A stretch of DNA of 64,000 bases from Streptomyces blattellae (GTDB taxonomy: Bacteria > Actinomycetota > Actinomycetes > Streptomycetales > Streptomycetaceae): contig NZ_WJBG01000120.1 in assembly GCF_009709555.1 (NCBI RefSeq), forward strand, positions 1 to 64,000, written 5' to 3'. The position numbers and the translations under genes are program-made. The notes beneath the pieces were generated by a model. That model saw nothing but the letters and a program-made list of their open reading frames with translations. It did no database searches and was not told the origin of the DNA. Shown here piece after piece: positions 33,063-41,896 of the stretch (position 1 is its first letter; each line of letters begins with the position of its first letter).

Positions 33063-34013
33063 TCATGCCGTGCCGAGTGCGGTGGCTCGTGCGGCTCGGA
33101 ACGCGGTGTACGGGTCGTGGTCCGGGTACGACCACGGGTCGGGGGTGGCGTGCTCGCCGATGCGGTGGAACAGGGCGGCGGCCTCGGCGCCGCGGCCTTC
33201 GCAGACCTTGGCGTGGGCGAGGAAGTTCAGATCGACCAGGCGGCGCGGTTGGCCCTCGTGCTCCCACTCCAGCCACCAGTCGAAGGCGGCCTTCATGTCC
33301 TGCCGGGCCCGGCGCCCGGCCCAGTGCCCCGAGGCGGCCGGGTCGGCGGGCGCCTGACCGGCGGCGGCCAGCGCGCGGTAGCGCTCGGCGTGCGCGACGA
33401 CCGGGAGGATCGCGAGCGGAGAGTCGGCGGGGGCCCGCTCGGCACAGTGGGCCGCGAAGTCGTAGACCTCGTGCAGCGGGTCCGGGCCCGCCTCGGCGCG
33501 GCGCTCGGCGAGCCGGGCGACCATCAGATGGTGCGCGTGATGGTGGTCCGCGTACCGGCCGCGGATCTCGCCGAACAACCGGATCACCTCCTCCTCGGCG
33601 CCGAAGCGGCGCTCCAGCATCAGCAGACCGAGCCACGGCGTGGGGTCGGCGGGCGCGAGCGCTGCGGCGGCGTGGCAGGCAGCACTGGCCTGGACGGGCT
33701 TCTCCTCGCCCCGCAGGGCACGTCTGACCAGTGAGAGGGCCAGCAGGACGCAGGCGTCGGCGGAGTCGGGTTCGGCGAGCAGCCAGTCCCGGGCCCAGGC
33801 CGTGCTGTACGGCTCGTCGGCGAGAACGGTGACGCGGTGGCCGCGGCGGTCGAAGTCGTCGGCGGTGTGGGCGAGGAGCGTGCGGGCCGCCTGCCAGCGC
33901 CCTTGGGCCAACGCGGCGCGGGCGGCGGCGAGTTCGGCGTCGTCGAGGGCAGGGTCGAAGGTCTGGGGCGCGCGTCTTCGGGTACGGACGGGAGGTGGCG
34001 GAGGTGGGGGCAC
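33063..34013 (-). CDS. Hypothetical helical-repeat (TPR-like) protein
   Basis: Up to 316 residues from a GTG at 34013. The first ~20 are Pro/Arg-rich and the true start may be later, for example just before the LDDAELAAARAALAQGRWQAA stretch. The protein is Ala-rich and helical, with repeated units of the type AEPDSADACVLLALSLVRRAL and DPTPWLGLLMLERRFG, as in TPR proteins. The C-terminal part has WSYPDHDPYTAFRAA, seen in Streptomyces hypotheticals. No catalytic site, signal or membrane segment was found. Function unknown. Confidence 0.72.
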   Translation of the reverse strand: MPPPPPPPVRTRRRAPQTFDPALDDAELAAARAALAQGRWQAARTLLAHTADDFDRRGHRVTVLADEPYSTAWARDWLLAEPDSADACVLLALSLVRRALRGEEKPVQASAACHAAAALAPADPTPWLGLLMLERRFGAEEEVIRLFGEIRGRYADHHHAHHLMVARLAERRAEAGPDPLHEVYDFAAHCAERAPADSPLAILPVVAHAERYRALAAAGQAPADPAASGHWAGRRARQDMKAAFDWWLEWEHEGQPRRLVDLNFLAHAKVCEGRGAEAAALFHRIGEHATPDPWSYPDHDPYTAFRAARATALGTA

Positions 34014-34488
34014 CGCGGGATCTTCCTCACGCGCTCATGGCGGCGCGGTTCGTCGGTCGGTCTTGGTTCTGGTGGGCCATCCGGCGATGTCCGGTCACCA
34101 GCCAGCACTATCGGCTCGCCGGCGAGTGATCGGCTCGCCAGCGAGTGATCACTTACAGCAAACCTTCAGCCAATACATCCCGTCAAGGCCCACTCGGCCC
34201 TTACACGCGTCAACTCCCGTCACAGAAAAGACACTTGTGGTTTACCGATCAACCGAGACCGACGCATGATCACCACACCCTGGCATTTGACTGTGGCGTG
34301 CGCCATAGCGCTGCTCGCCCGGCCGTCGGACCATGGCGGGACGGTCATGCGACCGCCCTTGATCCACGGGGTGCCGTGACCGAGTCCACCGCCCGGTTCG
34401 GACACTCCCAGGGGCACACCGGGCCCCGGAGCACTACAGTCGGCCGGACGCAGCCCCCCAGCCCGGCCGAACGATCGAGGTACGCAGC
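34014..34488. other. 475-bp gene-free region with a 19-bp palindromic repeat
   Basis: No convincing gene. At 34115-34145 CTCGCCGGCGAG (a perfect 12-bp palindrome) and CTCGCCAGCGAG recur at 19-bp spacing within CGGCTCGCCRGCGAGTGAT. This is followed by an AT-richer stretch to ~34260 that could hold a promoter for the downstream DMT-type gene. Confidence 0.5.
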
Positions 34489-35382
34489 GTGTCGCTTCAG
34501 GTTCTGATACTCGCGCTGAGCGCCGCCTGCTGCCTGGGCTTCGGCTTCGTCCTCCAGCAGAACGCGGCCCAGCGGGCGCCCCTCAACGACTTTCTCTCCC
34601 CCCGCCTGCTCCTGGACCTGATGAAGGTGCCGCGCTGGCTGGGCGGCCTGGGGCTCATGGTGGCCGGTATGGCGCTCGGCGCGATCGCGCTGGGCCAGGG
34701 CGAGATATCCCTGGTGGAGCCGCTGCTCGCGACGAACCTGCTGTTCGCGATGGCCTTGTCCCGCCGCCAGACCAGACAGCCGCTGGGCCGCCAGGGCTGG
34801 GCGGGGCTCGCACTGCTCGCGGGCGGCGTGACCGCGTTCATCGTCGCGGGGCAGCCGACCGGCGGCACCGCGCTCACCGACCCGCTGCGCCACTGGCTGA
34901 TCATCGGTGTCATGGTCGGAGCCGCGCTGCTGCTCACGGCGTATGCGAAGCGCTCCCGGCTCAGCTCCGGCCCGGCGCTCCTCGCCGTGGCCGCCGGCCT
35001 GCTGTACGGCGTCCAGGACGCCCTGACCCGGGTGAGCGGCCAGCGCTTCTCCGACGGCGGCTTCGTCGAGCTGATGACCGGCTGGCAGCCGTACGCCGTG
35101 CTGGCGCTCGGCGTCACCGGCCTGATCCTGGTGCAGAGCGCGTTCGAGACGGCGTCCCTGCGCATGTCGCTGCCCGCGCTGACCGCCGCACAGCCGCTGG
35201 CCGGGATCGCCTGCGGGGTGGGCTTCCTCGGCGACCAGTTGCGCACCGACCCGGGCGCACTGGCCTGGGAGGCGGCGGGCCTCGCGGCCATCGTCGCCGG
35301 GATCGTCATGCTGGGCCTGCATCCGGCGATGCCGTGCGGAGCGCCGGTGCGGGAGCGGGCGCGCGATCTGCAGCCGAGCTGA
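34489..35382 (+). CDS. DMT-superfamily membrane transporter
   Basis: 297 residues from a GTG. Nine or ten hydrophobic segments cover nearly the whole length, beginning SLQVLILALSAACCLGFGFV and ending AAGLAAIVAGIVMLGLHP. The internal repeat of the EamA/DMT fold is visible (AIALGQGEISLVEPLLATNL in the first half, QSAFETASLRMSLPALTAAQ in the second). Members move small metabolites or magnesium; the substrate cannot be read. It precedes a NUDIX hydrolase by 33 bp and may be co-transcribed. Confidence 0.82.
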   Translation: MSLQVLILALSAACCLGFGFVLQQNAAQRAPLNDFLSPRLLLDLMKVPRWLGGLGLMVAGMALGAIALGQGEISLVEPLLATNLLFAMALSRRQTRQPLGRQGWAGLALLAGGVTAFIVAGQPTGGTALTDPLRHWLIIGVMVGAALLLTAYAKRSRLSSGPALLAVAAGLLYGVQDALTRVSGQRFSDGGFVELMTGWQPYAVLALGVTGLILVQSAFETASLRMSLPALTAAQPLAGIACGVGFLGDQLRTDPGALAWEAAGLAAIVAGIVMLGLHPAMPCGAPVRERARDLQPS

Positions 35383-35415
35383 CCGGCCGGCGGCCTGAGC
35401 GGTTGGATGGGCGGC

Positions 35416-35949
35416 ATGAGCGCTGCTGACGAAATCCTCGACATCGTCGACGACGACGACCAGATCATCGGCCGGGCCCCGCGCGGCGAGGCCTACGCCC
35501 GCGGGCTGAGCCACCGCTGCGTCTTCATCGAGGCCCGCGACGCCACCGGCCGCCTCTTCGTCCACCGCCGCACCCCGACCAAGCTGGTCTTCCCCTCTCT
35601 CTACGACATGTTCGTCGGCGGGGTCGTCGGCGCGGGCGAGCCCTACGACACCGCCGCCCTCCGCGAGGCCGAGGAGGAACTCGGCGTCACCGGCCTGCCG
35701 CAGCCCGACTTCCTGTTCAAGTTCCGCTACGACAACGGCGTCGGCCAGAGCTGGTGGTCGGCGGTGTACGAGGTCCGCTGCGACCTCCCCGTACAGCCGC
35801 AGGCCGAGGAGGTGGCCTGGCACGACTTCCTGCCGGAGGCCGAGGTGGAGCGACGCCTGGCGGAGTGGGAGTGGGTGCCGGACGGGCTGGCGGCGTATGA
35901 ACGCCTGAGGGCATACAGAATGGGAAATTCGCGACCGGTATCGTCCTGA
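35416..35949 (+). CDS. NUDIX hydrolase
   Basis: 177 residues from the ATG at 35416 (another in-frame ATG lies at 35407). The Nudix box is GAGEPYDTAALREAEEELGV, with the REAEEEL metal-binding glutamates. Upstream SHRCVFIEARDATGRLFVHR and LVFPSLYDMFVGG resemble the IPP-isomerase-like or YfcD group. It hydrolyses an X-linked nucleoside diphosphate. A short gap and the same strand suggest co-expression with the two DUF202 genes that follow. Confidence 0.9.
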   Translation: MSAADEILDIVDDDDQIIGRAPRGEAYARGLSHRCVFIEARDATGRLFVHRRTPTKLVFPSLYDMFVGGVVGAGEPYDTAALREAEEELGVTGLPQPDFLFKFRYDNGVGQSWWSAVYEVRCDLPVQPQAEEVAWHDFLPEAEVERRLAEWEWVPDGLAAYERLRAYRMGNSRPVSS

Positions 35950-35951
35950 AC

Positions 35952-36344
35952 GTGATCGATCTCGCTCGGAACGTCCGTCTGTGGTTCGCCCCACAGAAGA
36001 TCCGCGACGAGGGCACCACCCCCGACTACCGCTTCTCTCTGGCGAACGAGCGCACGTTCCTGGCCTGGCTGCGGACCGCCCTCGCGCTGATCGGCGGCGG
36101 TTTCGCGGTGGACCAGTTCCTTCCGGACCTGCGGTGGGGCTGGCGCGTCGGCCTTGCACTGGCGCTGCTCGCCGCGGGCGTGCTGTGCTCGCTGCGCGCG
36201 GTCAACCACTGGCTGCGCTGCGAGCGGGCCATGCGCAGGGGCGAGGATCTGCCGGTGTCACGGTTCCCGGCGCTGCTGAGCCTCGTCGTCGCGATCGTGG
36301 CCCTCGCGATGGTGTTCGTCGTCCTCGTCGGCTGGGAAGGGTGA
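35952..36344 (+). CDS. DUF202 (YidH-like) membrane protein
   Basis: 130 residues from a GTG two bases after the NUDIX stop. YRFSLANERTFLAWLRTALA is the DUF202 signature, followed by three hydrophobic segments (LALIGGGFAVDQFL, VGLALALLAAGVLC, LLSLVVAIVALAMVFVVL). Its stop overlaps the GTG of the next DUF202 gene. The pair probably forms a heteromeric inner-membrane complex; the role is unknown. Confidence 0.9.
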   Translation: MIDLARNVRLWFAPQKIRDEGTTPDYRFSLANERTFLAWLRTALALIGGGFAVDQFLPDLRWGWRVGLALALLAAGVLCSLRAVNHWLRCERAMRRGEDLPVSRFPALLSLVVAIVALAMVFVVLVGWEG

Positions 36345-36670
36345 CCGCCGAACCGGCCGGGGGCTGGACCAGGGACCCCGGTCTGCAGCCCGAGCGCACC
36401 CGGCTGGCCTGGCGGCGTACGACACTCTCGGGCACCGTCGCCGCCGTGCTCGCCATGCGGACGGTGCTGCGGGGCGGCGCGACGGTGGCCGGTGTCCTCG
36501 TCTGCGCCCTGTGCGTGGCCTTCTGGCTGGGCTTCCTGCTGGTCGCCCACAGCCGCATCCGCACACTCGCGGCGGCCCACGACCCCGCGACCCTCTCTCC
36601 TCGCCAGGCCGCGGCGGCGGTCCTGTGCACCATCGCGCTCGCGGTGTGCGCGGCGGCCCTGATCTCCTGA
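36341..36670 (+). CDS. Second DUF202 membrane protein
   Basis: 109 residues from the GTG at 36341, overlapping the previous stop (GTGA). LQPERTRLAWRRTTLSGTVA is the shorter DUF202 signature, and three hydrophobic segments follow (VAGVLVCALCVAFWLGFLLV, VLCTIALAVCAAALIS). Such tandem DUF202 pairs are common in actinobacteria. The 705 bp after it hold no intact gene. Confidence 0.88.
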   Translation: MTAEPAGGWTRDPGLQPERTRLAWRRTTLSGTVAAVLAMRTVLRGGATVAGVLVCALCVAFWLGFLLVAHSRIRTLAAAHDPATLSPRQAAAAVLCTIALAVCAAALIS

Positions 36671-36929
36671 CCCGGATCCGATACGCGCCCCCGTCTCCTG
36701 GCCCGCCGTCACAACGGCCTTCCCTTCCTGGTCCGGCCTACTGGTTCAGTTCAGCCGGTACGCGTCGGCGGTCCGCTCCAGGCAGCCCGGACCGCCGAGT
36801 GAGGTCCTCGGCGCCGGGACGCACCCAGCACGTTCCCCGAGAGCCTGAGCGCCTCACCGCCGCCGGTGCCGGTGCCGCGTCCACGCCCCCCGGACGGCCA
36901 CCCCGCGCGCCCTCTGGGCCAGCCAGCCC

Positions 36930-37250
36930 CTCGCCGTACTCCGCCGACGGCGGCCCGCTGCCACGGGCTCGCCACCGGGCGAGCGCACGTAGTCGTGGTT
37001 ACTCTCGCTCGCCGTGCCGATGCCCTGGGCCCCAAGTGGCGGGCGTGCTGGACGGCGACCGAGCCGACGCCGCCGGTCGCCGCGTGCACCAGAACGTCTC
37101 CTCGCGCTTCACCTCAACGGCTTTGACCAGCACCTGGAAGGCGGTCGCCGGGCCAGGGGCAGCCCGGCCGCCTCCTCGTAGGAGACCGCGTCACCGAATG
37201 CGAGCACCTCGGGCCCGCCGTAGCGTGTGTGGCTGATGCCCTTGATGGGT
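36930..37250 (-). pseudogene. Decayed zinc-type quinone oxidoreductase
   Basis: Two fragments in different minus-strand frames. First KGISHTRYGGPEVLAFGDA then directly VSYEEAAGLPLA, so ~100 residues of the N-terminal domain are missing. After a frameshift comes VHAATGGVGSVAVQHARHLG (the NADPH-binding loop), and a further shift follows. No start or complete domain remains. The 36671-37375 interval has nothing else I could call. Confidence 0.7.
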
Positions 37251-37375
37251 CCGCCCCTCCGGGGCGCCCGGGCGCCACGCACGCCGAATGACCGGATATG
37301 CACTGTTCGCGTGGCAGCGTGGCTACCTGTCCGACGTCATCGGACGTACTGCCGAGCATCCGAAGGTGAACCAGC

Positions 37376-37672
37376 ATGACCGTCCTGCACCAGGAACACA
37401 CCACCCACCCGCACACCCACGGACCGGGCTGCGGGCACACCGAAGTGCCGCACGAGGACCACATCGACTACGAGCACGACGGACATCTGCACCGCGCGCA
37501 CAACGGCCACTGGGACGAGTGCGAGCCCGCCGGGCACACCACCCACGAGGGCCACGACCACCAGCACGGCGAGGACTGCGGACACCTGCGGGTGCAGCAC
37601 GGCGACCACGTCGACTATCTGCACGACGGCCACCGGCACGCCGCGCACGACAGCCACTGGGACGACCACTGA
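37376..37672 (+). CDS. Histidine-rich metal-binding protein
   Basis: 98 residues, about a quarter of them His, with Asp and Glu. The protein is an internal duplication: CGHTEVPHEDHIDYEHDGHL with RAHNGHWDE, then CGHLRVQHGDHVDYLHDGHR with AAHDSHWDD, separated by a His-rich linker that adds two Cys. There is no signal peptide. Such proteins bind zinc or nickel and may buffer metal in the cytoplasm; small homologues often sit near zinc-uptake genes, but none is here. A tandem 12-bp array and a strong terminator follow. Confidence 0.8.
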   Translation: MTVLHQEHTTHPHTHGPGCGHTEVPHEDHIDYEHDGHLHRAHNGHWDECEPAGHTTHEGHDHQHGEDCGHLRVQHGDHVDYLHDGHRHAAHDSHWDDH

Positions 37673-37694
37673 GGCGACCGCCGGCACGACCGTC

Positions 37695-37802
37695 AGGCCA
37701 GCCATCGGCCCGACCATCGGCCCGGCCATCGGCCTGACTGTCAGCCTGACCATGGGCCCGACCGCCGACCTGGCCATCGCCCCGACCGCCAGCCCGACCG
37801 AG
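37695..37802. repeat. Nine tandem 12-bp units
   Basis: Nine units of 12 bp, consensus GGCCCGACCATC, fill 37695-37802 between the stop of the His-rich gene and its terminator. Copies differ at one to four positions. They could be translated as Gly-Pro-Thr-Ile-type repeats in one frame, but no start or neighbour supports this. Confidence 0.85.
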
Positions 37803-37812
37803 AAGCATCGCC

Positions 37813-37860
37813 CGACAGCTCCCCGCGCCACCATGGGCGTCCACCGCCGGGGAGCTGTCG
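37813..37860 (+). terminator. Terminator downstream of the His-rich gene
   Basis: CGACAGCTCCCCG (37813-37825) and CGGGGAGCTGTCG (37848-37860) pair perfectly over 13 bp with a 22-nt loop. It separates the His-rich gene from the fatty-acid-type operon that follows. Confidence 0.8.
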
Positions 37861-37903
37861 CCTAAGGTGGCTCCGATCACGTTCGCTCCCCGTACTGGAC
37901 TGC

Positions 37904-37921
37904 ATACCGACCGGTCGGCAT
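37904..37921. promoter_or_regulatory. TetR-type operator before the phosphotransferase/acyl-CoA dehydrogenase operon
   Basis: ATACCGACCGGTCGGCAT is an 18-bp palindrome with one mismatch (core CCGACCGGTCGG perfect), 41 bp upstream of the ATG at 37963. A related sequence lies before the SDR-tetR operon (41897-41914), so the TetR protein encoded at 40351-40953 probably binds both. Confidence 0.7.
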
Positions 37922-37962
37922 CATGGTCGGGGACCCGTTGTCGCGTGAGCGAAGGAGCAACG

Positions 37963-39024
37963 ATGAGCGCCGACCACCCGCCAGGTCTCGATCTCGACCG
38001 GCTGCGCGGTCTGCTCGACAGCGAGCGGCCCGGCCTGGTCCACGGCCCCCTGACCGGCCGGCTGATCGAGGGCGGACGGTCGAACCTCACCTACGCGGTC
38101 TCCGACGGCACCTCCCGCTGGGTCGTACGGCGCCCTCCGCTCGGCCATGTCCTGGCCACCGCGCACGACATGAAGCGCGAGCACCGGGTGATCAGCGCAC
38201 TGCACCCGACGAACGTGCCGGTGCCGCGCCCGGTGCTGATGTGCGAGAACCCCGAGAACGGAGCGGTGCTCGGAGCGCCGTTCTACGTCATGGAGTTCGT
38301 CGAGGGCACCCCGTACCGCACCGCCGACCAGCTCGCCCCGCTCGGCCCCGAGCGCACCCGGGCCGCCGTGCTGTCCCTGGTCGACACGCTCGTCGAACTG
38401 CACGCGGTGGACCCGGCGTCGGTGGGCCTGGCGGACTTCGGCCGTCCCGAGGGTTTCCTGGACCGGCAACTGCGGCGCTGGGGCAAGCAGTTGGACGCCT
38501 CCCGCAACCGCGAGCTGGCGGGGATCGACGAGTTGCACGCCGCCCTCGGCCGGGACCTGCCCCACTCCCCCGCGCCGACCGTCGTGCACGGCGACTACCG
38601 GCTCGACAACGTCCTCATCGGCCCCGCGAGTGAGGCGAACGAGCCAGAAAAGGGTGTCGACGAGATCAAGGCGATCCTCGACTGGGAGATGTCGACGCTC
38701 GGCGACCCGCTCACCGACCTCGGCCTGCTGGTGATGTACGGCACACCGCTCGGCACGCCCGACTCCCCGGTCTCCACGACCGCGGAGGCCGCGGGGCACC
38801 CGGATCCGGCCGAACTGATCGAGCGGTACGCCGGGCTCTCGGGGCGCGACGTCTCCGCGGTCTCCTGGTACACGGCGTTCGCGTGGTTCAAGCTCGCCGT
38901 GATCCTCGAAGGCATCCACTACCGCTACACGCTGGGCCAGACGGTCGGCGCAGGCTTCGACCGCATCGGTGACCTGGTCCCCGTCTTCGTCGAGCACGGC
39001 CTGACCACCCTTCAGGAAGGCTGA
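37963..39024 (+). CDS. Phosphotransferase (APH family), FadE-linked
   Basis: 353 residues from the ATG at 37963 with GAAGGAG upstream. Kinase-like landmarks are TVVHGDYRLDNVLIG (catalytic Asp and Asn) and AILDWEMSTLGDPLTDLGLL (the second Asp, for magnesium), with an N-terminal nucleotide-binding lobe containing RWVVRRPP. Such APH proteins coupled to acyl-CoA dehydrogenases (ACAD10/11-like arrangement) are thought to phosphorylate 4-hydroxyacyl-CoAs before further oxidation. The acyl-CoA dehydrogenase gene starts 6 bp downstream. Confidence 0.88.
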   Translation: MSADHPPGLDLDRLRGLLDSERPGLVHGPLTGRLIEGGRSNLTYAVSDGTSRWVVRRPPLGHVLATAHDMKREHRVISALHPTNVPVPRPVLMCENPENGAVLGAPFYVMEFVEGTPYRTADQLAPLGPERTRAAVLSLVDTLVELHAVDPASVGLADFGRPEGFLDRQLRRWGKQLDASRNRELAGIDELHAALGRDLPHSPAPTVVHGDYRLDNVLIGPASEANEPEKGVDEIKAILDWEMSTLGDPLTDLGLLVMYGTPLGTPDSPVSTTAEAAGHPDPAELIERYAGLSGRDVSAVSWYTAFAWFKLAVILEGIHYRYTLGQTVGAGFDRIGDLVPVFVEHGLTTLQEG

Positions 39025-39030
39025 TCCGCC

Positions 39031-40248
39031 ATGGACTTCGCGTTCGACGCACGCACCGAGGAACTGCGCGCCAAGCTGCTCGCCTTCATGGACGAGTACG
39101 TCTATCCGGCCGAGTCCGTCGTGGAGGCGCAGCGCGCTCAGCTGGACTCCCCGTGGGAAACGCCGGCCGTGATCGAGGAGCTCAAGGCCGAGGCACGCAG
39201 GCAGGGCCTGTGGAACCTCTTCCTCCCCGACGCCGAGTACGGCGCCGGGCTGACCAACCTCCAGTACGCCCCGCTCGCCGAGATCACCGGCCGCTCCCCG
39301 CAGTTGGCGCCGACCGCGCTGAACTGCGCCGCACCGGACACCGGCAACATGGAGGTGCTCACCCAGTTCGCCGACGAGCAGCAGAAGAAGCAGTGGCTTC
39401 AGCCGCTGCTGGCCGGTGAGATCCGCTCGGCGTTCGCGATGACCGAGCCGGAGGTGGCCTCCTCGGACGCCACGAACATCACCACGCACATCGAGCGGGA
39501 CGGCGACGACTACGTCATCACCGGCCGCAAGTGGTACATCTCCGGGGCGATGAACCCGGACTGCAAGATCTTCATCGTGATGGGCAAGACCGCCCCGGAC
39601 GGGCTCGACGTCCGGCGGCAGCAGTCCATGGTCCTCGTCCCCCGCGACACCCCGGGCGTCACCGTGCAGCGCGCCATGCAGGTCTTCGGCTACGAGGACC
39701 ACTACCACGGCGGCCACGCCGAGGTGATCTTCGACCACGCGCGCGTGCCGGTGTCGAACCTGATCGGCGAAGAAGGCGGCGGCTTCGCCATCGCGCAGGC
39801 CCGCCTGGGCCCCGGCCGGATCCATCACTGCATGCGGCTGATCGGCATGGCGGAGCGGGCGATCGAGCTGATGTGCCGCCGCGCCGTGTCCCGTACGGCC
39901 TTCGGCAAGGCGCTGGCCCAGCAGGGTGTGGTCCACAACTGGATCGCGGACGCCCGCGTGACCGTAGAGCAGCTGCGGCTACTGGTGCTGAAGACGGCCT
40001 GGATGATGGACACGGTCGGCAACCGGGGCGCCCACACCGAGATCCAGGCCATCAAGATCGCCACGCCTCGTGCGGTCGTCGACATCATCGACCGCGCCAT
40101 CCAGCTGCACGGCGCGGGCGGTGTCGGCCAGGACTTCCCGCTCGCCGAACTGTACGCGGGCGCCCGGACGTTGATGATCGCCGACGGCCCGGACGAGGTG
40201 CACCAGCGCTCGCTGGCGCGACGGGAACTGAAAAAGTACGCCGGGTAG
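39031..40248 (+). CDS. Acyl-CoA dehydrogenase (ACAD10/11-like)
   Basis: 405 residues. FAMTEPEVASSDATNITTHI is the FAD/substrate region, and RLIGMAERAIELMCRRAVSR then IQLHGAGGVGQDFPLAELYAGA and LMIADGPDEVHQRSLARREL follow the family's C-terminal pattern. Together with the upstream APH protein it resembles the two halves of mammalian ACAD10/11, which handle 4-hydroxy or branched acyl-CoA. The gene ends before a perfect 13-bp-stem terminator shared with the convergent tetR. Confidence 0.92.
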   Translation: MDFAFDARTEELRAKLLAFMDEYVYPAESVVEAQRAQLDSPWETPAVIEELKAEARRQGLWNLFLPDAEYGAGLTNLQYAPLAEITGRSPQLAPTALNCAAPDTGNMEVLTQFADEQQKKQWLQPLLAGEIRSAFAMTEPEVASSDATNITTHIERDGDDYVITGRKWYISGAMNPDCKIFIVMGKTAPDGLDVRRQQSMVLVPRDTPGVTVQRAMQVFGYEDHYHGGHAEVIFDHARVPVSNLIGEEGGGFAIAQARLGPGRIHHCMRLIGMAERAIELMCRRAVSRTAFGKALAQQGVVHNWIADARVTVEQLRLLVLKTAWMMDTVGNRGAHTEIQAIKIATPRAVVDIIDRAIQLHGAGGVGQDFPLAELYAGARTLMIADGPDEVHQRSLARRELKKYAG

Positions 40249-40273
40249 CCACGCCGTCCCCAGCTCCCGTTGC

Positions 40274-40302
40274 GGGGCTCACCGCACCGTGCGGTGAGCC
40301 CC
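40274..40302. terminator. Perfect bidirectional terminator
   Basis: GGGGCTCACCGCA (40274-40286) and TGCGGTGAGCCCC (40290-40302) form a perfect 13-bp stem with a 3-nt loop between convergent acyl-CoA dehydrogenase and tetR genes. Confidence 0.88.
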
Positions 40303-40350
40303 ACGCCCCACTGCCCCACGCCGCCGCGTGACGTCCGGGGAGCACGACCG

Positions 40351-40953
40351 TCAGGGCCGCAGCGACCGCAGCAGCAGGTCCGCCAGGTGCTCGGCGACCT
40401 GCTGGGGGCTCATCGGGCCCTCGGGCCGGTACCAGGTCGACAGATGGTGCACGGACCCGAAGTGGTAGTCCACCACCAGGTCGGCGGGGGTGGCCCTGGA
40501 GAAGACACCCGCGTCCTGGCCCTCCTCGATCAGAGCGCGGAAGCGTTCGTGGTAGCGCCGGCGCTCGGCGCGCACCTGCTTGTTCTTCTCCGGGCTCAGA
40601 TGGTGCATGGACCGGAAGAAGATCATCGCGTCGTCGAGGTTCTCGATCGTCGTGACGACGACGTCCTCCGCCGCGTCCCGCAGCCGCTTGTCGATCGGCT
40701 CGTCGGCGTCCGCGAACGCGTCGAGCCGCTCCTGCTGGACGCGCAGCACGCGCGCGTACACCTCGTGCAGGAGGTCGTCCTTGGAACCGAAGTAGTGGTA
40801 GAGCGCCCCCTTGGTGACGCCCGCCGACTCGACGATCTCCTGCACGGAGGTGCGGTCGTAGCCCTGCTTCGCGAAGAGCCGGGTGGCGGCGGCGAGCAGC
40901 CGTTGCGGGACGGGCGTACCGTCTCCGTCCGTCGTCCTGGGCACTGCTGCCAC
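40351..40953 (-). CDS. TetR-family regulator of the adjoining acyl-CoA genes
   Basis: 200 residues from the GTG at 40953. HTH: LLAAATRLFAKQGYDRTSVQ, EIVESAGVTKGALYHYFGSK (helix-turn-helix ending YHYF, as usual). The ligand domain is helical. It is the second gene of an operon with the SDR gene, 35 bp apart. Palindromes of one type precede both this operon and the divergent-side APH/acyl-CoA dehydrogenase operon, so it probably represses both and is released by an acyl-CoA. Confidence 0.88.
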   Translation of the reverse strand: MAAVPRTTDGDGTPVPQRLLAAATRLFAKQGYDRTSVQEIVESAGVTKGALYHYFGSKDDLLHEVYARVLRVQQERLDAFADADEPIDKRLRDAAEDVVVTTIENLDDAMIFFRSMHHLSPEKNKQVRAERRRYHERFRALIEEGQDAGVFSRATPADLVVDYHFGSVHHLSTWYRPEGPMSPQQVAEHLADLLLRSLRP

Positions 40954-40988
40954 CTGCCTTTCCGAGCTGTCTGCTGTTCTCTTGTTCT

Positions 40989-41840
40989 TCACTGACTGTC
41001 TTGCGGCCGGGAACGAAGCTCCCGAGGAGGATCTTCCCACTCGCCGTCTTGGGCGACGCGGGCAGGATCTCCCCCTGCCGCGGCCTGCTCCCACTTCTGC
41101 TGGATGTGGTTCATGTTCATCAGCCAGCGGTCGGGGGCGGCGGCCCGGGCCTGGTAGTACCCGGCGACCTCGGGGTGCGGCAGGATCAGGAACCGGTCCT
41201 CCTCGATCCCCTCGAACAGAGCGTCCGCGACATCCTCCGGCTCGATGGCGGTCGGCGCGAGCACCAGATCGCCCGCACTGCCGGTACCGGCCAGCATGTC
41301 GGTCCGCACACCCTGCGGGCAGATCGCATGCACCTTGATCCCACGGTGGCGATACGTCAGCGACAGCCACTCGGCGAAGGCGTACGCACCGTGCTTGGTC
41401 ACGCTGTACGGCGCGGCCCCGATCATGGTGAGCAGGCCGGCGGCGGACACGGTGGACACGAACCGCCCCCGCCCACGCTCCAGCCACCCCGGAAGCAGTT
41501 CCTGAGCGGCCCGCACATGCGCCATCACATTCACGTCCCAGGCCGACGCCCAGACCTGCTCGCCCGCCGCCTCGGACCCACCCGCGGGAACCCCGGCATT
41601 GGCGCAGTAGACGTCGACGGTGCCACCGAGCGCGTCGCGGGCGTCGGCCACCATGGCCGAGGCGTCACCCGGCACGGCGATCCCCCCGATCTCCGCGGCG
41701 ACGGCCTCCGCCTTGCCGGCATCCAGATCGTTGACGACGACCCGTGCCCCCGCGGCGGCGAACCGCCGCGCCAGGGCGGCCCCGATCCCCGCTCCGGCCC
41801 CCGTGACGACGACTCCGTCACCCCGAACGGCTTCCACCAT
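40989..41840 (-). CDS. Short-chain dehydrogenase/reductase
   Basis: 283 residues from the ATG at 41840 with AAGGAG upstream. The cofactor loop is VVVTGAGAGIGAALARRF, DVYCANAGVP is the NNAG equivalent, and the catalytic Ser/Tyr/Lys stretch reads TVSAAGLLTMIGAAPYSVTK. It oxidises or reduces a hydroxyacyl or alcohol substrate, in line with its acyl-CoA neighbours. It is co-transcribed with tetR. A TetR-type operator lies 57 bp upstream. Confidence 0.9.
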   Translation of the reverse strand: MVEAVRGDGVVVTGAGAGIGAALARRFAAAGARVVVNDLDAGKAEAVAAEIGGIAVPGDASAMVADARDALGGTVDVYCANAGVPAGGSEAAGEQVWASAWDVNVMAHVRAAQELLPGWLERGRGRFVSTVSAAGLLTMIGAAPYSVTKHGAYAFAEWLSLTYRHRGIKVHAICPQGVRTDMLAGTGSAGDLVLAPTAIEPEDVADALFEGIEEDRFLILPHPEVAGYYQARAAAPDRWLMNMNHIQQKWEQAAAGGDPARVAQDGEWEDPPRELRSRPQDSQ

Positions 41841-41896
41841 CGGTCTCCTTCGACTCCTCCGGCTACGGCTTCCTCCGGCCACGGCTCCCGCGGTCC

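Noticed and set aside
37695..37802. Twelve-bp repeats as a coding tandem-repeat protein
   Set aside because: No start codon with ribosome site or conserved flank. The array lies between a stop codon and a terminator.
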